From positions 1-37,720 of the IMG/VR virus record IMGVR_UViG_3300034374_000293: a stretch of DNA of 37,720 bases; one strand, 5' to 3'. This document shows, piece after piece, positions 21,577 through 29,342 of this stretch. The notes beneath the pieces were generated by a model. It saw nothing but the letters and a program-made list of their open reading frames with translations. It had not been told where the DNA came from and made no database searches. This DNA comes from a virus. Each line of letters begins with the position of its first letter. The first letter of the stretch is position 1. The translations under genes and the position numbers were made by a program.

Positions 21577-21877
21577 GCTCCTGACAGCTCTGTTGTTATT
21601 AGTTCCGACTAGCGCATTAGGAGCTAATATCACATGCTATGATATAGATGTGGTCAAAGAAACACTCACAGAGAAGATAGGTGCTAAGGTTCAAGGCTAC
21701 GGTATAGATATCAACGGTGGATTGGTAACATTATTCAAAGCACCGAATGGAACTTTTATGATAGCCGTAACTCCAATGGAGTATTCTGACAAAATCTGTC
21801 CTATCATCGAAGGCACCAACTGGACTAACGTATTGACAACCCTGTTTAATAATGCTACAATAGGCAAAAGGAACTAA
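21569..21877 (+). CDS. Secreted/periplasmic small phage protein with signal peptide
   Basis: 102 residues. N-terminus MNKLLTALLLLVPTSALGAN is a textbook Sec signal peptide (basic n-region, Leu-rich core, small residues before a cleavage site near ALG or LGA). The mature part is about 80 residues with two Cys (ITCYD and DKICPI), which could form one disulfide in the periplasm. No family recognised. It overlaps the preceding gene by 8 nt and lies inside the fibre cluster, so it may protect the receptor or block superinfection; that is speculation from location and export. Confidence 0.75.
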   Translation: MNKLLTALLLLVPTSALGANITCYDIDVVKETLTEKIGAKVQGYGIDINGGLVTLFKAPNGTFMIAVTPMEYSDKICPIIEGTNWTNVLTTLFNNATIGKRN

Positions 21878-21880
21878 GAG

Positions 21881-22369
21881 ATGACTGTTGAATCCGCAAC
21901 ATATATTAGCCAGCTGAACTCAGCGCAGCCGACTGCGAGCGACAACATCTCAGAAGGCGATGATCATCTCCGACTGATCAAGAGTGTTCTCAAGGCGCAG
22001 TTTCCCAATCTGGCGACCACAGCTGTAAATCCCACCTCTGCACAGCTGAACAAACTTGGATTTGAAACGGGCGCTGTTATGATGTATGCGTCTAATACGA
22101 TTCCAACGACGCAGACGATCAGCGGCATCAACGACTGGCTCCTTTGTGACGGCTCTGATTATTCCACAGTTACCTACTCTGCTCTCTATAACATCATCGG
22201 AACCACCTTTGGAACATCCGGTTCTAACTTCAAGGTTCCGGATTATCGCACCTACTTTCCTGTAGGTGTCGGTTCAGGGTTTGTTCTAGGCACAGCTGGC
22301 ACAGCGAGTGCAGCCACTGGCACCGATGTCCTGAAGTATCAGCCCATTAACTTTATCATAAAGACATGA
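21881..22369 (+). CDS. Tail collar-domain protein
   Basis: 162 residues. The region 64-130 (GAVMMYASNTIP...WLLCDGSDYSTVTYSALYNIIGTTFGTSG..FKVPDYRTYFPVGVG) is the phage tail-collar domain found at fibre tips and in short tail fibres. The N-terminus (YISQLNSAQPTASDNISEGDDHLRLIKSVLKAQFPN) is the common capsid-proximal start in marine phages. AAGGA upstream of ATG 21881. Part of the adhesion apparatus. Confidence 0.88.
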   Translation: MTVESATYISQLNSAQPTASDNISEGDDHLRLIKSVLKAQFPNLATTAVNPTSAQLNKLGFETGAVMMYASNTIPTTQTISGINDWLLCDGSDYSTVTYSALYNIIGTTFGTSGSNFKVPDYRTYFPVGVGSGFVLGTAGTASAATGTDVLKYQPINFIIKT

Positions 22370-22617
22370 CGATAAACTATAGAGGCGAGCGGTTCTCAGG
22401 GTATAACAAACCGAAGAGGACCCCCGGTAAATCTAAGAAGTTTGCAGTTCTAGCGAAACAGGGTGACAAAGTACGTCTTATTAGGTTTGGCGATCCTAAT
22501 ATGTCTATTAAAAAAGACCAGCCGAGTCGTCGCAAGAGCTTTCGAGCAAGGCACAAATGCGACACCAATCCCCCCGGAAAACTAACAGCAAGATATTGGT
22601 CTTGCAAAAAATGGTAA
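22366..22617 (+). CDS. Conserved basic phage protein (RGERFSGYNKPKRTP type)
   Basis: 83 residues, strongly basic, with YRGERFSGYNKPKRTP, KFAVLAKQGDKVRLIRFGDP, RRKSFRARHKCD and KLTARYWSCKKW. This pattern is frequent in marine myo- and podoviruses near head genes; its function is unknown, though the two Cys and basic charge suggest binding nucleic acid or zinc. ATG overlaps the collar-gene stop (ATGA). Confidence 0.78.
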   Translation: MTINYRGERFSGYNKPKRTPGKSKKFAVLAKQGDKVRLIRFGDPNMSIKKDQPSRRKSFRARHKCDTNPPGKLTARYWSCKKW

Positions 22618-22627
22618 GGAGATAACG

Positions 22628-22744
22628 ATGGTTGCTAAATACAGCGGCAAGATGTCGGGCAAGATGGGTAATCGCAAGGTTCCCGGTCCCGGCGGAAACA
22701 AGATGCACAAAAAGGGTGCTGGTAATCGTTTCGGTAAGAAATGA
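22628..22744 (+). CDS. 38-residue glycine/lysine-rich protein
   Basis: MVAKYSGKMSGKMGNRKV followed by PGPGGNKMHKKGAGNRFGKK: short, basic, Gly-rich and probably disordered. GGAG six bases before ATG 22628 and an ATGA overlap with the next gene support translation. Similar tiny basic proteins occur in head modules of marine phages, with no known function; a virion-internal or DNA-condensing role is possible. Confidence 0.7.
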   Translation: MVAKYSGKMSGKMGNRKVPGPGGNKMHKKGAGNRFGKK

Positions 22745-22956
22745 ACCATAAAGAAAAAGCAAATCAAGCAGCGATAATCTTAGAGAACCCAGTTTTCAAA
22801 GAAACGCTTGAACGAATCAGCAATGACTTGATCTCTCAATGGGGCATAGCTGAGACTACAGAAGAGAGAGAACTTTGTTGGATGAAACTTAACGCCCTGC
22901 GTTCCATTAAGGAAGACCTAGAGGCAACCATCCATAACGCTAAAATAGAAGGGTAA
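22741..22956 (+). CDS. Small helical protein upstream of scaffold
   Basis: 71 residues, mainly amphipathic helix (ENPVFKETLERISNDLISQW, TTEERELCWMKLNALRSIKEDLEATIHNA). The pattern resembles small proteins that precede scaffold genes in marine podoviruses; function unknown, perhaps assembly. ATGA overlap at the start; four bases separate it from the scaffold ATG. Confidence 0.7.
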   Translation: MNHKEKANQAAIILENPVFKETLERISNDLISQWGIAETTEERELCWMKLNALRSIKEDLEATIHNAKIEG

Positions 22957-22960
22957 ACCA

Positions 22961-23923
22961 ATGAGTGAGGCACCGACCAATCCCGAAGGGGAAGTCACTG
23001 AGCCGAAGCTTTCAATGTTCGATGTCATGTTTGGAAGTGAGGAGACCACTAATCCAGAACAAGCAGTCGAAGAACCTGTCAATTCCGACGAGGAATATGA
23101 AGCCCAAGATTATGACGAGGCGGAAGAGGCAGAAGAAGTAGAGGTATACGACGACGAAGTTGAGACAGAAACCTCTCCGGCCTACACTGTCAAAGTTGAC
23201 GGTGAAGAGTTTGAGGTTACTCTTGATGAACTGAGGAGCGGATACCAGCGGCAAGCAGACTATACTCGTAAGTCGCAGTCACTAGCGGAGCAGAGGAAAG
23301 CCTACGAGGCTAACCTTCAAGCTGTTCAGCAGGAGCGTAATCAGTACGCTCAGCTTCTTGAGAATATGTCGATGAACCAGAACGCTGAACTCCAGCGTTT
23401 TGAAAAAATCGACTGGAAAGAACTCAAAGACACTGATCCTATGGAATACATGGAGAAGCGTCTTGAGTATCAGGAAGCGAAGGAGAAAGTAACTGAGTTG
23501 CAGAACGAGCGTTGGCGAGTTCAGCAGCAGAACGAAGCAGAAATGGCCAGTGTGCTACAGGAGAAAATCCAGAAAGAAGCGGAACTCCTCGCACAGAATT
23601 TGCCTGAGTATGCTGACCCCGGTTCAAACTTGAAAACTCGTTTGCGGGATTATAGTTTGAGTCTAGGGTTTTCTCCTCAAGACATTGACGGGATAACCGA
23701 TCACCGTGTCGTAATGGTTCTGTACAAAGCTATGATGCAGGATCAGGGCACCACGGCTCCTGTCAAGAAAGCTAAACCAGCTGCTCCTAAAGTTGTGAAG
23801 GCCGGAACGCCAGCTTCTAAAGCACAACGCTCGAAGCGAGACGCTCAGGCTAAGCGTGAAAGACTTGCAAAAACGGGTAACCCTCGTGACGCCGCAAGTG
23901 TTTTTCTGGACTTAATCTCTTAA
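22961..23923 (+). CDS. Capsid scaffolding protein
   Basis: 320 residues, very acidic N-terminus (to about 70: long Glu/Asp runs), then KVDGEEFEVTLDELRSGYQRQADYTRKSQ and a long charged coiled coil (about 105-220), and a basic C-terminus (KKAKPAAPKVVKAGTP...KRDAQAKRERLAK) typical of coat-binding ends. Length, coiled coil and location directly before the major capsid protein identify it as the internal scaffold that shapes the prohead and then leaves. Confidence 0.88.
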   Translation: MSEAPTNPEGEVTEPKLSMFDVMFGSEETTNPEQAVEEPVNSDEEYEAQDYDEAEEAEEVEVYDDEVETETSPAYTVKVDGEEFEVTLDELRSGYQRQADYTRKSQSLAEQRKAYEANLQAVQQERNQYAQLLENMSMNQNAELQRFEKIDWKELKDTDPMEYMEKRLEYQEAKEKVTELQNERWRVQQQNEAEMASVLQEKIQKEAELLAQNLPEYADPGSNLKTRLRDYSLSLGFSPQDIDGITDHRVVMVLYKAMMQDQGTTAPVKKAKPAAPKVVKAGTPASKAQRSKRDAQAKRERLAKTGNPRDAASVFLDLIS

Positions 23924-23937
23924 AATAGGAGCTAAAC

Positions 23938-24891
23938 ATGGCACAGCCTACTGGTGTGTATGTCACGTACTCCGCTGCTGGTCTTCGCGAAGACCTTGAG
24001 AACGTGATCTACGACATTTCCCCGACTGATACGCCGTTCATGTCTATGGGCGGTCGTATGGACGCGATTGCGGTAAACCACGAGTGGCAGACGGATGCCC
24101 TCGCTGCCGCTGTCGGTACGAACTACAACGAAGAAGGCGCGACGCTCACGGCGGCTGAACCGGCTGCTACGACTCGCGAAGGCAACATCTGCCAGATCAG
24201 CCTCAAGACGACTCTCGTTTCCGGCACGCTTGACGCGGTGTCGAAGGCGGGCCGTCGCGAAGAACTGGCCTATCAGATGTCCAAGCGTGCGAAGGAACTG
24301 AAGCGCGACATGGAGACGACGCTGGTTGGTACGAACCAGACGAAGACTCCGATGTCAGCGGATAGCACCGTTCGTAAGCTTGGCTCGCTTCCGGCGTGGG
24401 TCGAGACCAACATCTCGGAAGGCGGGAGTGCGTCTACGCCTGGTAATGGTACGGCTCGTACCGATGGTACTCAGCGTACCTTCACCGAGACCCTTCTCAA
24501 AGCCTCGATTCTGTCGGCTTATGATTCGGGCGCTGACATCAAATACCTGATGATGGCTCCGTCGAAGAAGCAGACGTTCTCCAGCTTTGTTGGTGTCGGT
24601 GGCTCGGCGGGTGTGTCGAACTTCAACGATGTATCCGACCAGCGCATCATTGGCGGCATGGATGTGTACGTCAGTGACTTTGGTGAGATGGCCGTTGTCC
24701 CGAACCGCTTCCAGCGTGCTCGTGACGTTTGGCTGCTCGATCCGGAGTACTATGGTATCGCGTACCTGCGTCCCTTCTTCCAGAAGGAAGTGGCGTCCAC
24801 GTCTGACGGTGAGCAGCGTGCGATCATCACCGAGTACACCCTTGTCGTTAAAAACGAGAAGGCGCTCGGTGCGGTCTACGACCTTACCTAA
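23938..24891 (+). CDS. Major capsid protein (SU10/DUF5309 type, HK97 fold)
   Basis: 317 residues. YSAAGLREDLENVIYDISPTDTPF at the N-terminus, then GRREELAYQMSKRAKELKRDMETTLVG, LPAWVETNIS, YLMMAPSKKQTFSSF, and RDVWLLDPEYYGIAYLRPFFQKEV is the layout of the SU10-like major capsid family. Ribosome site GGAG before ATG 23938 is strong, and codon use looks markedly biased, as expected for the most abundant virion protein. A hairpin terminator follows, which would set its dosage above the downstream genes. Confidence 0.92.
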   Translation: MAQPTGVYVTYSAAGLREDLENVIYDISPTDTPFMSMGGRMDAIAVNHEWQTDALAAAVGTNYNEEGATLTAAEPAATTREGNICQISLKTTLVSGTLDAVSKAGRREELAYQMSKRAKELKRDMETTLVGTNQTKTPMSADSTVRKLGSLPAWVETNISEGGSASTPGNGTARTDGTQRTFTETLLKASILSAYDSGADIKYLMMAPSKKQTFSSFVGVGGSAGVSNFNDVSDQRIIGGMDVYVSDFGEMAVVPNRFQRARDVWLLDPEYYGIAYLRPFFQKEVASTSDGEQRAIITEYTLVVKNEKALGAVYDLT

Positions 24892-24898
24892 GCCTAAA

Positions 24899-24923
24899 GG
24901 GGAGGGGCCTAGTGCCTCTCCCC
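24899..24923 (+). terminator. Hairpin after the major capsid gene
   Basis: A 10-bp GC-rich stem (24899-24908 with 24914-24923, one G-U pair) has loop ctagt eight bases past the capsid stop. There is no U-run after it, so it is probably a partial terminator or an mRNA-stabilising hairpin at the 3' end of capsid message. Confidence 0.6.
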
Positions 24924-24944
24924 ACCACTTTGTAAGAGATAGTT

Positions 24945-25250
24945 ATGAGTGATCCAGTCAAGACAAAATTTAATTACGACCACGAGACAGATAACGTCAT
25001 TCTCCACAGTACCCAAGATGTTCAGCCGCTGCTCGAACTGAATAAAAAAGAACTTAATAATGACTCGATGTACGGTGGCGTGGCTACTTCAGGGATGCGC
25101 AAGGTTGCCAGCATTCCGTTGATCGTCATTGAAAAGTGGAAACGTGAACTCGGAATTGATATCTATAATAAAAACGACTGGCCCAAGATCAAGCAGCTGT
25201 TGAATGACCCCGAGAACAGGTTTCTCAGAACACATGAGAGCAAACTCTAA
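24945..25250 (+). CDS. Small head protein, unknown
   Basis: 101 residues: KTKFNYDHETDNVILHSTQDVQPLLELNKKELNN and VASIPLIVIEKWKRELGIDIYNKNDWPKIKQLLNDPENRFLRT. The latter half resembles small proteins placed between capsid and adaptor genes in marine podoviruses. Possibly head completion; function not established. TAATG overlap with the adaptor gene at its end. Confidence 0.7.
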   Translation: MSDPVKTKFNYDHETDNVILHSTQDVQPLLELNKKELNNDSMYGGVATSGMRKVASIPLIVIEKWKRELGIDIYNKNDWPKIKQLLNDPENRFLRTHESKL

Positions 25251-25900
25251 TGAGCCTTTCAACGTACTCAGAACTGAAGACCAGCGTAGCAAACTACCTG
25301 AACAGGAGTGACCTCACTGATGTCATTCCTGATTTCATTACGCTAACTGAAAACCGTCTGAACCGTGAGCTTCGCGTCAGGGCGAACATGGTCCGGGCGA
25401 CGACGACAACGACTTCTGGTACGGCTTTTTATGATCTTCCCAGCGATCTGATTGAGCTACGGAACATCACCTACGACACTTCGTCTTCCAGCTATGCTCT
25501 TACTTATCTGTCTCCTGAGTCGTCAAGTCGAGAGTATGGCTCTACGAGCAACGGATTTCCGAGGGCGTATACAAATCTTGGAAAGAACATAAAGCTCGCT
25601 CCGACTCCGGATGGAGCCTATACGATCAGTATCAATTACTTTCAGAAGCTGAACTCGTTGTCGGACAGTGTTACGTCCAACGATGTTCTCACTGAGTTTC
25701 CCGACCTGTACCTCTTTGGCTCCTGCATGGAAGGAGCTATCTACCTGAACGATACAGAGCAGACTCAAAGGTTTGCCTCTATCTTTCAAGCTACGCTCGA
25801 CGAGGTCAAGCGGTCGGAAGAAGCTGCGCGATACAGCGGTACGGTTATGACGATGACTGTTCAAGGTGATCCCGGTTCTCTGGTTCGTAGGGGTGCCTGA
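25250..25900 (+). CDS. Head-tail adaptor protein
   Basis: 216 residues. YSELKTSVANYLNRSDLTDVIPDFITLTENRLNRELRVR is the typical N-terminus of phage adaptor proteins (SU10/P22 gp4-like), followed by a beta part (YDLPSDLIELRNITYD) and ITINYFQKL-like strands and a C-terminal helix (YLFGSCMEGAIYLNDTEQTQRFASIFQATLDEVKRSEEAAR). It would sit below the portal ring and connect it to the tail. Its ATG shares a base with the preceding stop. Confidence 0.82.
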   Translation: MSLSTYSELKTSVANYLNRSDLTDVIPDFITLTENRLNRELRVRANMVRATTTTTSGTAFYDLPSDLIELRNITYDTSSSSYALTYLSPESSSREYGSTSNGFPRAYTNLGKNIKLAPTPDGAYTISINYFQKLNSLSDSVTSNDVLTEFPDLYLFGSCMEGAIYLNDTEQTQRFASIFQATLDEVKRSEEAARYSGTVMTMTVQGDPGSLVRRGA

Positions 25901-26043
25901 TGCCTACCAATTGGGTACAAGACGAGTTTGATCTGATACAGGAAAGTGGCGGGAATATCCTGTACGAAGATGCAGACTATATAGCTCTTCAAGAGTGGAA
26001 CTCAACTGTCTGGACAGAGGACACGACGACGGGCAATGGCTAA
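25900..26043 (+). CDS. 47-residue acidic protein
   Basis: Starts at ATG 25900 overlapping the adaptor stop (TGATG) and overlaps the next gene by 8 nt. Acidic and Trp-containing: NWVQDEFDLIQESGGNILYEDADYIALQEW, then Thr-rich end. No family recognised. Its precise fit between two virion genes and overlaps make it a likely gene, perhaps a minor virion protein. Confidence 0.65.
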   Translation: MPTNWVQDEFDLIQESGGNILYEDADYIALQEWNSTVWTEDTTTGNG

Positions 26044-27607
26044 GCAACTCTTCGATGTCGCATCTTCAGCGCAGGGCAGGTTCTCTCTGAACAGAGACCT
26101 GTCGCCTTATGACATGCCGCCATCTTTGTTCAATGATGTCCAGAATGTCAGGTTCATCGATGGCAAGGCTGGTAAGATACTTGGGCATACGTCGGTCCTA
26201 GGTACTCCTACAGCTGCCCCCTACTGGGCTATCAGCTGGCTACAGGGTAGCACGAACCTCTGGATTTACGGTGGTCTTACTGATCTTTATAAGATCGATG
26301 GGACAACGCATAGCTCTGTGACGCGATCCTCTGGGTCTTATACGACTCTGAGCGGTACGACGAACAACTGGCAGGGTGGTGTTCTAGGTGGCGTGCTGGT
26401 CTGCACCAATGGCCTCGATGTTCCCCAGAGCTTTACCCAAGCTGGCTCACAGTTCACCGACTTGTCCGATTGGCCAGCTACGCTGAAGTGCAAGACGATT
26501 GTTCCGTTCAGAAACCATCTGGTCGCTCTGAACCTGACGGACAGTGGTACGGCTAAGCCGTTTACGATCCGCTGGAGTGACGCTATTCCTGCTGGCGCAT
26601 CTACCAATGGTGCCGACACTTGGAACACTGCGAGCACAGCGTCCGAATCAGCAGAGACCTCGCTCACTGGTACTAAGGGTCATGTGCTCAATGCGCTTCA
26701 GCTTGGTAATGAACTTGTCGTCTATAAAGAAGATAGTGTCTACGCACTGAACTATGTTGGCGGCGCGTTCACCTTCAATGTCCGAGAGAAGTTCAAGGAT
26801 ACTGGTCTATTTGCCAGAGACGCTGTGATCGATCTCGGTGACGGCCGTCATGTGATGATGTCTACCAACGATGTTGTGATCCACAATGGCAACACTCTGA
26901 AGAGCATCATCGATGATAAGGTCAAGACATTCCTGTTCTCTGAGATCGACTCGACGTACTACTATAAGACCTTCTTGGCTCATAACAAGATTCGAAACGA
27001 GGTCTGGATTTGCTTCCCCTCGACGGGTGCTACCAACGGGTTTCCGGACACAGCACTGATCTGGAACTATCGAGATGAAACGTGGTCTTCTCGTGACCTT
27101 CCGAATATCAACTTTGCTGCTAAAGGTCTCGTGAACCCTGCACTGACTAACACTTGGACCGCAGCGACCGGACAGTGGCAGACCAATGCTCTGGTCTGGG
27201 GTCAGCAGGAGTATAACCCGGCGATTGATTCACTTCTGATGTGCGGCACCAATGATACCAAGATGTACCTAGCTGACTCCGGTACGACCTTTGACGGCAC
27301 GTCGTTCAATACAATTCTGGAGCGAGTTGGTCTGCACGCTGGTCGAACGGATGCGGTCAAATCGATTACCCGTGTCTATCCGAGGATCGAGGGAACCGGA
27401 ACAGTCAACATCAGCATCGGCGCTGAGCTAGAGCCGTATGCCGGTGTCTCTTATAATGATCCCGTTGCTTTTACCATCGGCACCGACTCGAAGGTAGACT
27501 GTCGAGTTCGTGGTCGTTATATGGCGATCAAGATCGAGAGCGCGTCGGATACACAATTCAGGCTCTCCGGGTACTCTGTTGAATCAGAGGTTGTGTCTGA
27601 TCGATGA
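26036..27607 (+). CDS. Tail stabilisation / tubular protein (P22 gp10-like)
   Basis: 523 residues, beta-rich throughout, with blade-like repeats (WAISWLQGSTNLWIYGG, GVLGGVLVCTNGLDVPQSF, HLVALNLTD, GNELVVYKEDSVYAL, GDGRHVMMSTNDVVIHNG, NEVWICFPST, TALIWNYRDETWSSRDLP), fitting the beta-propeller tail-needle/stabiliser proteins that follow the adaptor in podoviruses. Plugs or extends the tail below the adaptor. Start ATG 26036 overlaps the small gene before it. Confidence 0.82.
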   Translation: MAKQLFDVASSAQGRFSLNRDLSPYDMPPSLFNDVQNVRFIDGKAGKILGHTSVLGTPTAAPYWAISWLQGSTNLWIYGGLTDLYKIDGTTHSSVTRSSGSYTTLSGTTNNWQGGVLGGVLVCTNGLDVPQSFTQAGSQFTDLSDWPATLKCKTIVPFRNHLVALNLTDSGTAKPFTIRWSDAIPAGASTNGADTWNTASTASESAETSLTGTKGHVLNALQLGNELVVYKEDSVYALNYVGGAFTFNVREKFKDTGLFARDAVIDLGDGRHVMMSTNDVVIHNGNTLKSIIDDKVKTFLFSEIDSTYYYKTFLAHNKIRNEVWICFPSTGATNGFPDTALIWNYRDETWSSRDLPNINFAAKGLVNPALTNTWTAATGQWQTNALVWGQQEYNPAIDSLLMCGTNDTKMYLADSGTTFDGTSFNTILERVGLHAGRTDAVKSITRVYPRIEGTGTVNISIGAELEPYAGVSYNDPVAFTIGTDSKVDCRVRGRYMAIKIESASDTQFRLSGYSVESEVVSDR

Positions 27608-27864
27608 GCCGGGAGTTTCTCAGATTTGATCCATCGTTGTGTCCTACGACCATCGAGGATATCCCTAGGTTCGTAGACCAGATGTTCCTAGAGATCAGAA
27701 CAGTTCTGGACTTGGTGCGCGACGGACACTTGGATGTTGTCTACGCTGCGCCGGACAAGCCACAGCAAGGAGATATACGGTATGCCGATGGCTCTAGTTG
27801 GGACCCCGGATCGGGAGAGGGAATATATTTTTACAACTCCGGTGGAAGCTGGGTTAAGCTATAA
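27604..27864 (+). CDS. Small virion-region protein
   Basis: 86 residues: a helical N-terminus (TTIEDIPRFVDQMFLEIRTVLDLVRD) and a C-terminal beta motif (KPQQGDIRYADGSSWDPGSGEGIYFYNSGGSWVKL) that is very common in marine phage tail proteins. Could trimerise through the helix and present the small beta module. ATGA overlap with the preceding gene; its 3' end contains the start of the next gene in another frame. Confidence 0.78.
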   Translation: MSREFLRFDPSLCPTTIEDIPRFVDQMFLEIRTVLDLVRDGHLDVVYAAPDKPQQGDIRYADGSSWDPGSGEGIYFYNSGGSWVKL

Positions 27865-28270
27865 GCTCGTCAGCCTCAATGATCCGCTGCTTCGCAACAA
27901 GGTGGCTCAGTGCTATCCGTTCTTCGAGAAGTCGATACTAAGGAGTAAGTCCGAAGACATCTATAACGCTGCTGATCTGTACCACCGTGTTCTCTCTGGA
28001 ACCAGCGACCTCTGGGTATCAACGGATGAGAACAATGTGATTCAAGGTTGCTTTGTCATTGGCTTCGGAGAGTACCCGCAAAGCCGTGGCATCTGCGCAG
28101 AGGCCATCAGCGGCGTGTTCGACTTTACAGTAGTGACTCCGGTTGTGGAAGAATACTATAAGAAACTAGGGTATGAGTTTTTCGAGATGACTGGTCGCAA
28201 GGGCTGGGAAAAGGTGATGGAGCCGATGGGCTACGAGTTCAAAAACATAACGATACGAAAGAGGCTATAA
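27782..28270 (+). CDS. GNAT-like small virion protein (internal virion protein A type)
   Basis: 162 residues. YKLVSLNDPLLRNKVAQCYPFFEKS...LWVSTDENNVIQGCFVIGF... and the C-terminal FFEMTGRKGWEKVMEPMGYEFKNITIRKRL resemble the acetyltransferase-like small proteins near T7 gp13 in marine podoviruses. An acetyl-CoA loop (Q/RxxGxG/A) is not obvious, so enzymatic activity is doubtful. Start is uncertain: ATG 27782 has AAGGAG nine bases upstream but lies 83 nt inside the preceding gene; GTG 27842 is the alternative. Confidence 0.72.
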   Translation: MPMALVGTPDREREYIFTTPVEAGLSYKLVSLNDPLLRNKVAQCYPFFEKSILRSKSEDIYNAADLYHRVLSGTSDLWVSTDENNVIQGCFVIGFGEYPQSRGICAEAISGVFDFTVVTPVVEEYYKKLGYEFFEMTGRKGWEKVMEPMGYEFKNITIRKRL

Positions 28271-28271
28271 A

Positions 28272-29342
28272 ATGGGTAGTATCTTTAAGTCCCCTCCTCC
28301 GGTGGTTGTCCAAGCTCCGCAGCAGATGACATCTTCCGGATCAACTGAGATCAAGCCGTATGCTCCTGTGGTTCCGTATATCGGGAATGTTCTGCCGCAG
28401 ATCGAGCAAGTCTTCGGTGAGGCTCCTGCGCTCTATACTGGCTCACTGGTGCCACAGGAGTCGGCGCAGACGCTGGCAGCTAGAGACATCTATGGTCAGG
28501 TAGGGCAGACGGCAGCTGGTCTAGCACCGACCTACCAAAATTTGTTCGCAGCTGATCTAGCACGGGCCACAGCTGATCCTACGATGGACCCGATCTATCA
28601 GGCGCAGCTGGGGACGATTGCTCAGCGTGCTCGCGAGATGACCGAAGCGGACAAGGCGACGGCGCAGCAACAGGCGATTCAAGCTGGTCAGTTTGGTCTT
28701 GGGTCTACTGCTCTCGGCGAGCTACAGTTGATGCAGCAACAGAAGCGGGAAGAGCTTGCGCAGCGTCAGATGTCAGCTGCCCTACAGGAAGCAGAGGCTC
28801 GCAGGATCGCTGCGCAGGGCCGTACTCCTCAGTTGGCTCAGGCCATGCTACAGGCACAGATGACCCCTGCGTCTCTCCAAGAGGCAATCGGCCAGCAGGT
28901 CGAAGCTCGACAGGCGGCTGAATTTACTGATGCTGCTCGCTTGGCACAGCAGGAGCAGGAAGCTCGCAGGGCGCAGCTTATTACGATGGCGAACCTCTAT
29001 GGTGGCCTTGCTGGTCTCGGCAGCAGCACTCAGATGCAGCAGACGAGCCAAGGCTATACCAGTGCTGTTACTCCCGGTGGGCCAAGTCCGTTCAGTCAGC
29101 TGGTCAGCGCCGCTGCCACTGGTGCTAAGATATACGCGATGTCTGATAAGAGGCTCAAGACCAAGATCAAGTTTGTCCGGCAGAGTGACAATGGTATTCG
29201 CTGGTACACTTGGGAGTGGAAAGACAAGGATATCAAGCAGCCTAGCTACGGCGTGATTGCCCAAGAAGTCCAGAAGATCAAACCAGAAGCAGTCATCACT
29301 GGACCTGATGGATTCCTGATGGTCAATTATGGAGAACTGTGA
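28272..29342 (+). CDS. Internal-virion-like protein with C-terminal S74 chaperone domain
   Basis: 356 residues. Most is Ala/Gln-rich helix (about 90-250: AREMTEADKATAQQQAIQAG, QLMQQQKREELAQRQMSAALQEAEARR), as in ejection proteins. The last 66 residues begin S291-D-K-R-L-K296 and continue WYTWEWKDK..SYGVIAQEVQKIKPEAVI...VNYGEL, matching the peptidase S74 / intramolecular chaperone domain, whose Ser and Lys five residues apart cut the domain off after folding. Normally this domain ends fibres, so the setting is unusual. Confidence 0.78.
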   Translation: MGSIFKSPPPVVVQAPQQMTSSGSTEIKPYAPVVPYIGNVLPQIEQVFGEAPALYTGSLVPQESAQTLAARDIYGQVGQTAAGLAPTYQNLFAADLARATADPTMDPIYQAQLGTIAQRAREMTEADKATAQQQAIQAGQFGLGSTALGELQLMQQQKREELAQRQMSAALQEAEARRIAAQGRTPQLAQAMLQAQMTPASLQEAIGQQVEARQAAEFTDAARLAQQEQEARRAQLITMANLYGGLAGLGSSTQMQQTSQGYTSAVTPGGPSPFSQLVSAAATGAKIYAMSDKRLKTKIKFVRQSDNGIRWYTWEWKDKDIKQPSYGVIAQEVQKIKPEAVITGPDGFLMVNYGEL

